In this document: in pieces, positions 16,150-23,222 of the stretch
Position numbering within the stretch: position 1 is the stretch's first letter
How the letters are laid out: every line of letters starts with the position of its first letter
NCBI GenBank assembly: GCA_965197825.1
Contig: CBDANW010000002.1
Location: 1,860,001-1,924,000, forward strand
Direction of reading: 5' to 3'
From: CBDANW01 sp965197825
GTDB lineage: Bacteria; Acidobacteriota; Vicinamibacteria; Marinacidobacterales; DATDRI01
DNA: 64,000 nucleotides
Made by a program: the position numbers and the translations under genes
Notes under the pieces: generated by a model
Told to the model about the DNA's origin: nothing
Databases searched by the model: none
Seen by the model: the letters and a program-made list of their open reading frames with translations, nothing else

Positions 16150-18657
16150 ATGGCTTTGAAAGTCGATCCAGTTCGCGTCGTGCAGGACCCGGCGTACGCA
16201 GCCAGTTTGACCAACGCCCACTGGAAGGTGCTGGCAGAAAATCCAGAGTGGCACGAGATGGTCGGTGAGTACCCAGAGGAGGTGGAGCCCGTCCTGGCGC
16301 TCTACGCGCAGCAGATGGGAGAGGCGGCGCCCTCGCAAGCGGCTTCGTCGGCTGGAGCGGCCGCGGCTGGAGCGGCCGATGACGCGTCTGAGTCTTTCCA
16401 AGTCGTAGGCAAGCCGGTTCCGCGTCTGCACGGGCTCGGCGTCGTGACCGCAATAGGAAAGTACACCGAGAACATGCGGATGCCAGGCATGCTCTTTACC
16501 CGGACGGCGCGTAGCCCTCATCCGCATGCCCGGGTAATCAAGGTCGACACAAGCAAGGCGGAAGCTCTGCCCGGCGTGGTCGCCGTGCTGCACCGGGGGA
16601 ACCTTCCGGCAGCGTATCGCGATGTCACCGTTGGGAGCGGACCACCGGACCGGTTTCTCTTCAACGAAGTGGTTTTCGAAGTCGGAGCGCCCATCGCCAT
16701 GGTGGCGGCGGAAAGCGAGCACATCGCGGACGAGGCGGCACACCTGATCGAGGTCGAGTACGAAGTCCTGCCGGCGACGTTGGACATGATGGAAGGGACA
16801 CTACCGTCCACACTGAAGCAATGGGAGAACGAAAAGGACGGCACCATCGTCAACCAGACGCCGCCCCTAGTCCGGGGCAACCCGGATGGCGCGCGTGCCG
16901 ATACCACCGTAGATGCGGTGCTCACCAAATCGACCGAGCAACATATGGCGCTCGAAGTGACCAACTCGTTGATGCACTGGGAGCAGGACCGCCTGATGGT
17001 CTACTACACGAACCAGTATGCGCATGGAACGCGCTCCCGACTCGCTCAGGCGCTCAAGATTCCTGTCAATCGCGTTCGAGTGATCCAGAACGGGTACATG
17101 GGCTCCGGATACGGGTATCGGTCTAGGACGGATCTGGCGGAAGTTCACACCGCGATTCTGGCGAGGATTACCGGCCGCCCGGTCAAGACAATGTACACGC
17201 GGGAAGAAGACTTCGTCACGCGCACGCACCGCCCGCAGTTTCGAAACGAGATGAGGCTGGGCGTCAACCGGGACGGTTTGATCAACTTCGGTCACTTCCG
17301 TGTCTACGGCAACGTGGGCGCGCAGCGCGGCGGAGCGGCCAACGGCGCCTGGTTCTGCATGCAGAACCTCTACAAGATTCCCAATCTGAGGCTGGAGGCG
17401 ACCGATGTCTTCACGAACAGCTTCAAATCGGGGCCGTACCGTTGCGTGAGTCATCCCAACGGAACGTTCGCCCTGGAAATGACGATGGAGAAGGCGGCTT
17501 ACGCTCTGGGAGTCGACCCGGTCGAGCTCCGGCTGAAGAATCTGAACGAGGAGGGCAATCCGGAAAGTGGCAGGCCCTTTAGCAATCCGGGTATTCGGGA
17601 TTGCATCAACGCCGTGGCGGAGCGAATCGGCTGGAAGGAGAAATGGCACGCACCGCGGGCCAACGAGGTCCGTCCCGGAGTGTTCCACGGAATCGGTCTC
17701 GCCGCTCATGCCTGCAGTCATGGTGGCGGCACAAACCCCTGCACCGGTCAAGTCATCGTGAACACGGATGGAAGCGTGCAGTCTGTCTCTGGCAGCACCG
17801 AGATCGGGCCGGGGCAGCGGACTCAGATGGCGATGATCACCGCCGAGGCACTCGGTGTGCCGCTGCATCAGGTATCGATTACCACGTACGTGGATACGGA
17901 CAACACCACCGACACGGGCAGCACCTCGGGAAGCCGTCAAACCAATACCGGCGGGCGGGGCATCTACGAGGCGGCGATGGACGCCAGGCGGCAGGTCTTG
18001 CAGCACGCCGCGGCTAAGTTTATCGACGACGCCAAGCAACAAAATCAGGAAATTCAGGTGACCCCCGACCAGTTGGATCTGCGCAACGGCGAGATCATCA
18101 TGAAGTCCGATCCATCGACGAAGCTCACGCTGGCGTCGGTGGTGCAATCTCATGGACTGACCATTCTCGGACGGGGTGCTTATCGGCAGGACAACAGGTG
18201 GCGGCGCACCGCTTGGGCGTCTCATGCCGCGGAGGTGGAGGTGGACACGGTGACCGGCTCGGTCGAGGTGGTCAAGTATGTGGCCGCGCACGACGTGGGT
18301 CGGGCGATCAATCCGTTCGCAGTGGAACAGCAGATCGAAGGCGGCGTGGTGATGGCCCTGGGCGCCGTTTTCGGGGAAGAGCTGCTGACGGACGCGTCGA
18401 CCGGCCTTCCTCTCAACCCCAATATGCTGGATTACCGGGCCCCCAGCATCCTGGACGTGCCGGAAACCATCGATGTCGTCCTCGTCGAAAAGCCAAAGGA
18501 ATACGGCGTATTCGGTGCGCACGGCATCGGGGAGCCGCCGATGTCGCCGCCTGCCCCGGCGGTGGCGGCGGCCATTCACAACGCGGTCGGCGCGTGGATG
18601 GAAGATATGCCCATCACGCGTGAGAAAGTCGTAGCCGCACTAAAGACTGTGAGGTAG
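16150..18657 (+). CDS. Molybdenum-cofactor-binding large subunit, aldehyde oxidoreductase (PaoC-like)
   Basis: An 835-residue catalytic subunit that hydroxylates aldehydes or N-heterocycles at a molybdopterin centre. Visible family features: KPVPRLHGLGVVTAIGKYT at the N-terminal domain entry, GYGYRSRTD in the Mo-cofactor region, and the catalytic glutamate segment GEPPMSPPAPAVAAA near the C-terminus. About 80 residues (including an Ala-rich linker) precede the usual domain start. There is no own signal peptide, as expected if it hitch-hikes with the Tat-tagged iron-sulfur subunit. Substrate unknown. Confidence 0.9.
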   Translation: MALKVDPVRVVQDPAYAASLTNAHWKVLAENPEWHEMVGEYPEEVEPVLALYAQQMGEAAPSQAASSAGAAAAGAADDASESFQVVGKPVPRLHGLGVVTAIGKYTENMRMPGMLFTRTARSPHPHARVIKVDTSKAEALPGVVAVLHRGNLPAAYRDVTVGSGPPDRFLFNEVVFEVGAPIAMVAAESEHIADEAAHLIEVEYEVLPATLDMMEGTLPSTLKQWENEKDGTIVNQTPPLVRGNPDGARADTTVDAVLTKSTEQHMALEVTNSLMHWEQDRLMVYYTNQYAHGTRSRLAQALKIPVNRVRVIQNGYMGSGYGYRSRTDLAEVHTAILARITGRPVKTMYTREEDFVTRTHRPQFRNEMRLGVNRDGLINFGHFRVYGNVGAQRGGAANGAWFCMQNLYKIPNLRLEATDVFTNSFKSGPYRCVSHPNGTFALEMTMEKAAYALGVDPVELRLKNLNEEGNPESGRPFSNPGIRDCINAVAERIGWKEKWHAPRANEVRPGVFHGIGLAAHACSHGGGTNPCTGQVIVNTDGSVQSVSGSTEIGPGQRTQMAMITAEALGVPLHQVSITTYVDTDNTTDTGSTSGSRQTNTGGRGIYEAAMDARRQVLQHAAAKFIDDAKQQNQEIQVTPDQLDLRNGEIIMKSDPSTKLTLASVVQSHGLTILGRGAYRQDNRWRRTAWASHAAEVEVDTVTGSVEVVKYVAAHDVGRAINPFAVEQQIEGGVVMALGAVFGEELLTDASTGLPLNPNMLDYRAPSILDVPETIDVVLVEKPKEYGVFGAHGIGEPPMSPPAPAVAAAIHNAVGAWMEDMPITREKVVAALKTVR

Positions 18658-18664
18658 AACGGCG

Positions 18665-19657
18665 ATGAAGAGTTTCGAGCTTTACGAACCGACGAGCCTG
18701 GAAGAAGCCGTAACGATTCTCTCCGAGCGCGGCAACAAGGCCAAAGTGCTTGCCGGGGGGAGCGATCTCATCGCCGGCGTCATGAAAGACTGGGTGGAGG
18801 GGGAAGGCATGCCCTTGCCCGATGCGCTGGTGGATATCTCCACCGTTCCACAACTGCGCGACATCAAGGTGGACGAACAAGGCGCGACGATCGGAGCTAT
18901 GACGACGTTGAGCGAGGTCGTGGAGTCACAGGAGCTGGCAAATAGATTCCCTTTGCTGACGCAATCGGCACATAGCGTTGCCTCGCAGTTGATTCGCAAC
19001 TACGGCACGCTGGGTGGGAATTTGAACCAGCGCCCGCGCTGCTGGTTTCTCCGCGGCAAAGACTTCAACTGCTTCAAGAAAGGCGGGGACTTCTGCTTTT
19101 CGGTGAGCGGAGACAACCGCTATCACGCGATTATCGGTGGAGAGCTGTGCTACATCGTGCATCCTTCGGATACCGCCACGGCCTTGCTGGCGCTCAACGC
19201 AAGCGCCAAGATCCACGGGCCGAATGGCGAGCGGACGGTGACGTTCGACGATTTGTTCATCGGTCCGGGCGAGGACATTCTGCGAGAGAACGTGCTGCAG
19301 GCGGACGAGGTCATGGTGGAAGTTTTCATCCCCACGCCGGCAGCGGGAACGAGACAAGCCTGGACCAAATTGAAGAACCGACAGGTGTACGACTTCGCAG
19401 TGGTCTCGGTGGCAACGGCCTTCACCGCCGAGAACGGAACCTGGCAAGATGGCCGGGTGGTGCTGGGCGGCGTGGCGCCGGTCCCCTACCGAGCGCTCGT
19501 GGTGGAGAACCAGCTACAAGGCAAGAACATCGAAACGGCCATCAAGCAGGCGGCAGGTCAGATCCGCACCGTGTCGCGACCGATGAGCATGAACGCCTAC
19601 AAAGTGGATCTTGCCCAAAACCTGATCGAGAGTACGATTCTGGACGCGCTCGGATAG
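18665..19657 (+). CDS. FAD-binding subunit of the aldehyde oxidoreductase (PaoB/YagS-like)
   Basis: A 330-residue CoxM-type subunit. AGGSDLIAG near residues 35-43 and LGGNLNQRPRCW near 120 bind FAD. Four cysteines lie in the following loop (RPRCWF, FNCFK, DFCFS, GELCYI); in E. coli PaoB a similar loop binds an extra [4Fe-4S] cluster, so one is likely here too. The gene is seven bases after the large subunit, giving the order S-L-M. No PaoD-like maturation chaperone gene is in the window. Confidence 0.88.
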   Translation: MKSFELYEPTSLEEAVTILSERGNKAKVLAGGSDLIAGVMKDWVEGEGMPLPDALVDISTVPQLRDIKVDEQGATIGAMTTLSEVVESQELANRFPLLTQSAHSVASQLIRNYGTLGGNLNQRPRCWFLRGKDFNCFKKGGDFCFSVSGDNRYHAIIGGELCYIVHPSDTATALLALNASAKIHGPNGERTVTFDDLFIGPGEDILRENVLQADEVMVEVFIPTPAAGTRQAWTKLKNRQVYDFAVVSVATAFTAENGTWQDGRVVLGGVAPVPYRALVVENQLQGKNIETAIKQAAGQIRTVSRPMSMNAYKVDLAQNLIESTILDALG

Positions 19658-19663
19658 AGTTTC

Positions 19664-19721
19664 GGGGACAGCTACTTAATCTAGCGCCGCAACGGCACTA
19701 CAAGATTAGGTAGCTGTCCCC
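19664..19721. terminator. 19-bp inverted repeat between convergent genes
   Basis: Arms 19664-19682 and 19703-19721 (ggggacagctac...gtagctgtcccc) pair with one mismatch around a 20-base loop. It lies between the convergent FAD-subunit and IMPase genes and could end both transcripts. The right arm covers the last codons and stop of the IMPase gene, and the sequence resembles ends of REP-like mobile repeats. Confidence 0.55.
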
Positions 19722-20566
19722 AAATCGTTGTGGAGTTTGGGCTCGCTCATGACGGCCCGCAAGCAGTCGAGAATCCAGCCATGCACGACGTCGTTGCTGG
19801 CGATGTATCCGCCGTCGGAGTAAAGCCAGCTATCACCTCCTATATCGGTCAAGATTCCGCCCGCCCGTTCCAGAACGAGACTGGCGGCGGCAATGTCCCA
19901 GAAACTGAGATCCAGGTGCCAGTAGCCGTGTAGACGGCCCGCGGCAATATTGCACACGCCAAGGGCGGGCGAGCCCATCACGCTGCACTCAAGGATCTGA
20001 TCCATCATCACGCTGACGATTCGTTCGGATAGGTAACGCTTGTCGCCGCTACGAGGCCAGTCGGTTCCGATGAAAGCGGCTTCCCACGCCTCGCTGCCCT
20101 CGGAGATTTGCTGAACGGCGACCTTGCGACCGTTGAGCTTCGTCGCGGTCTCATCGGTGGCTTCGAAGAGCTCGTCCCGGCAAGGGTCGTACACCACGCC
20201 GACGCGGATTCTGCCCCCCGAGCGCATCGCAATGGATACGGCGAAGTAGGGTATGCCTTGCGCGAAGTTCAGACTCCCGCAAATCGGGTCGACGATCCAG
20301 AGGTGAGGTGCCTCGACTGGAACCGGAGCATCTTCCGGCCCTTCTTCGGCGAGAACTCCGGAGTCGGGGAAAGACGCCTGAAGGGTCGAGATGATTTCTT
20401 CCTGGACGGCGAAGCTGGCTTCGGTGACGACGTCCCGCTCACCCTTCCATTTCACGTACCCAGGGGAGCCTAGACGGTCCTTGGCGATAGCGCCGCCTTT
20501 GCGCGCCGCATCGATGGCAACGCGTAGGGCCTGCGCGACGTCAATCGTGCTAGTTTCTTCCTGCAT
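19706..20566 (-). CDS. Inositol monophosphatase family protein with an altered metal site
   Basis: A 286-residue IMPase-fold protein. The family motif WxDPxDGTxNF is present as WIVDPICGSLNF (residues 90-101): Asp93 is kept, but the second Asp of the motif is Cys96 (codon TGC). The LAEEGPED glutamates and the C-terminal FWDIAAASLVLERAGG motif are intact. In characterised IMPases the replaced Asp is a Mg ligand, so activity may be changed or lost. The start is set at ATG 20566; an in-frame ATG at 20599 is also possible. The last residues (about LGTAT) lie in an inverted repeat, so the natural C-terminus may have been replaced. Confidence 0.82.
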   Translation of the reverse strand: MQEETSTIDVAQALRVAIDAARKGGAIAKDRLGSPGYVKWKGERDVVTEASFAVQEEIISTLQASFPDSGVLAEEGPEDAPVPVEAPHLWIVDPICGSLNFAQGIPYFAVSIAMRSGGRIRVGVVYDPCRDELFEATDETATKLNGRKVAVQQISEGSEAWEAAFIGTDWPRSGDKRYLSERIVSVMMDQILECSVMGSPALGVCNIAAGRLHGYWHLDLSFWDIAAASLVLERAGGILTDIGGDSWLYSDGGYIASNDVVHGWILDCLRAVMSEPKLHNDLGTAT

Positions 20567-20723
20567 TTCTTTTATGCCGTCGGCATCTGGCAATCTCACG
20601 TTTCGCGATGATATGGCACCTAAGTTGGAAGGTCAATGCACCGCCCTTGGATAAGTTTTCGTTTGCCGCAGGAGTCCGGATGTGTTTGGATAAGCGCGGA
20701 ATCGGTGGAGACGACTTCGAGAT

Positions 20724-21086
20724 ATGAACACTCCAGTTAGGAAAACTTGCTTCGTGCATAGCGTTACCCTTGCGTGCTTCTTGGCGGTACTGATTCCGAC
20801 CCCCGGCTCGTCGCAAGACGCGGAGCCGAACGTTCCAGATAGGACCAACTATGATTTGCACTGCGCCTTATGCCATGGGGAGGAGGGGAGTGCGGTAGAC
20901 ACCTTGGAGAAGCTGGTGAAGGTAGAGATCCCTCATCTCGGTTCGAGCTACGTGCAGGAACAGTCCGACGACGAGATCCGGAAGGTAATCCTTGAAGGTA
21001 AGGGCAAAATGATTCCAGTGCAGACCATCGCCGAAGACGAGATACCGGGTGTGGTCGCCTTCCTGCGGACCCTCGAAGAGCCTTAG
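20724..21086 (+). CDS. Small secreted c-type cytochrome
   Basis: A 120-residue monohaem cytochrome c. A signal peptide (about residues 1-30, ending near GSSQD) directs export. The haem site is CALCH at 47-51; the later GKGKMIPV segment offers Met as the distal axial ligand. It carries electrons in the periplasm. It is not in an obvious operon; the PaoABC-like enzyme 1 kb upstream could be a donor, but that is only proximity. Confidence 0.88.
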   Translation: MNTPVRKTCFVHSVTLACFLAVLIPTPGSSQDAEPNVPDRTNYDLHCALCHGEEGSAVDTLEKLVKVEIPHLGSSYVQEQSDDEIRKVILEGKGKMIPVQTIAEDEIPGVVAFLRTLEEP

Positions 21087-21096
21087 GCTTCCCTGT

Positions 21097-22098
21097 CTAG
21101 GGTGAGGCTTCATCCAACGAACGGAGAAGTGCCTGGACGAACCTCTGCCCTTCGGGGTCCCCGCTATCGTGGCGTAAGGCTCTCTCCAAGGCGTCGCGCG
21201 CCTCGTCGATCCGTCTCAAGCTCTGAAGCGTCTGCCCGAGAAGCTTGAGTCCCTCGAGGGAATCGCGGATTTCGAGTGCGCGCAGGCAGGCATCGAGGGC
21301 GTCTTCTTTTCGCCCGCCGGTGAAGTAAGAGGCAGCGAGCTCAAGCTCGACGTCCTCCGCGGAATCGTATTCGGTCAAAACGCCCATGACCGCGGGCGGG
21401 TGCCGGCGCATCTCCTCGCGGATAGCCTCCGTCCGGTCACGATAGAGACTTCGCGGGGCGGCCAGCTCGAGCAGCAGGTTGTCATCCGTGTTGATGGGCG
21501 CGCCTCGCGAGTAGGACGCCATGCCGACGTCGTCCAGGCGCAACTCAGCAAGAATGTCGGCGGGGTACCGGATGTGCGCGCTGGCCAGACTGTCTTTGAT
21601 CGCTGGGTCTTCGAAAAGCGCGCGAGTAAGCGACATCGAAAGCTGGAAGGGGTCTCGCGAGCCCAGAAGAATAAGGTCGCGGTCCTTGAATGCCAGCGTG
21701 TGAGGGAACACGCTGCGGAACGTGGCCAGGAGAGTGCGTGTCGACTCCTCGGACATACCGTAGAGATGAAACCATTGGCATACGATCCCATTCGGCTTCA
21801 GTTTCGAGGACACGATCTCGAAAAAGTCTCGCGTGAAGAGATTGGAGACGCCCGTGATCCAGGGATTCGATGGCTCCGAGACGATTAGGTCGTAGTTTTC
21901 GGCCGAGCGTAGAAGCTCGCTACGAGCATCTCCCATCACGAGCCGTAGCCGCGGATCGGCGAGCGGCTTCCCGTTGGCGGGCTCGAAGAACTTCGAGGCT
22001 TCGATGACTGCCGGCTCGATCTCGTAGGCGTCTACCGACTCGACGGGATGCTTCAATATGGCGCCGGCGGCAAGACCCAGGAGGTAGGTCGAGAGCAT
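21097..22098 (-). pseudogene. Spermidine-synthase-like domain plus TPR tail, 3' part of a frameshifted gene
   Basis: A 333-residue reading. SVDAYEIEP, VMGDARSELL and SEPSNPWITGVSNLF are typical of the polyamine-synthase-like domain of large fused membrane proteins, and the last 80 residues look like TPR helices. However it begins MLSTYLLGLAAGA, a membrane-helix sequence, and passes directly into AILKHPVESVD, which normally follows the SAM-binding glycine motif. The second half of the membrane domain and the N-terminal part of the synthase domain, including motif I, are missing, so an internal deletion is inferred. A frameshift at about 22135 separates it from the 5' half. Confidence 0.7.
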
Positions 22099-22874
22099 GA
22101 TCGAGACGCCGTAGATCGAAGAACCATAGACGAGAAAAGCGTGCGAGACCAGGCGACTTCGTAGACCATGGCGGAAGCGCCCGAGACGGCCATCGCGCCG
22201 ACGAGAAGGATGGCGGGTCGATCCCCTTTCGGTAGCAACTCGCCGGATGTCGCGGTGGCGAGGCCAGGGAGCGTCTTGCGGGCCAAGACGATGCTAAAGA
22301 ACACCAAGAGATCCGCTCCCGCGGCAACGTACAGAGTCTTAGCCAGGCCGACAGTCGGGAAGAGTGCGAAGACGGCGAGGAGTGGCCCGAGCACGGCACC
22401 CGCCGTATTGACGGCATAAAGGCGGCCCACCTCGGCGGCCGGCCAGGCTTTGTCTCTACCAAGAGCGCGGGAGAGGACAGGGAGCGAAGCCCCCATGGCG
22501 ATTGTCGCCGGGAGAAGCAAGATCAAGGCACACACAAACTGCAGCTCGGCGGGAACCGCCGACACGAGACGAAGCACAAGAGGCGACGCGAAGCCGTAGA
22601 CGCCGATCCATCCCTCGAGCAGAGCGAACGTGATAACGGGATCTCGGCGAGCCAAGAAGCTCCGGCCGGCGAGAGCGCTACCCACCGCCATCCCACCCAT
22701 AAAGGCACCGAGCACCGCGCCCACCGCGGCGGAGGTCGCTCCGAGCGACAGCAAGAGGAGGCGGGTCCAGATGAGCTCGAAAACGAGCGCAGCGGCGCCG
22801 CTTAGGAAAAAAGCGACGAGGAGAAGAAGGCGACTACGGTGTCCAAGAGGTGAAGGTCCGGGCGGGGAGGACAC
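22053..22874 (-). pseudogene. Membrane half of the fused spermidine-synthase-like protein, 5' part
   Basis: A 273-residue N-terminal part with about seven hydrophobic helices and the repeated family motif SGAAALVFELIWTR (near residue 25) and SGASAMVYEVAWSRTL (near 230). After SRTL the natural continuation (FLVYGSSIYGVSIMLSTYL) is in another frame. Adding one base to the AAAA run at 22135-22138 restores a continuous reading into the downstream part. The start at 22874 (MSSPPGPSPLG) is plausible. Real decay or homopolymer error. Confidence 0.7.
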
Positions 22875-22937
22875 CCTGAATCATACGGCGAAAGGAGAGC
22901 ATGATCAATCCGATCGAGGCCACAAGTGTTAGGAGGC

Positions 22938-23222
22938 TCATTCGGCGATGGGATTGGCGCGGTCGACGAGTATCTCGTCGTTCCACTTGAGGTACACGAT
23001 CTGCCAGGGATGATCGGGCTGGCTGGAGCTCAGGACGAGCGTTGCCTCCACTCGCGCGACGCCCTCCTTGTTCAACATGAAGCGGCTCGACGGCTCATCG
23101 AGGCTGAACGTGGCTTGTTCGAACTTCTCGTCGTAGTCATCGGGCAGCGTGCGGCCGTGGCGCGCAAGCTCTTCGCGGACGACCTCGATGATGCGCGGCC
23201 CGAGGTGCTTGACCTTCCACCG
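22938..23222 (-). pseudogene. In-frame continuation of the upstream large gene beyond a TAG
   Basis: Ninety-four codons in the same frame as the 877-residue gene, after its TAG (23223-23225), with no stop until TGA at 22938-22940. The translation is protein-like (LGPRIIEVVREELARHG, then PDHPWQIVYLKWNDEIL) and contains no start codon near its beginning. It therefore looks like the true C-terminus of the upstream protein, cut off by a stop where the frame reads EYDRRE-stop-RWKVKHLG. Confidence 0.65.

Noticed and set aside
16867..18579. 570-codon open frame antisense to the molybdenum subunit
   Set aside because: Pure shadow of a high-GC gene; rich in Arg/His/Val and without domains.
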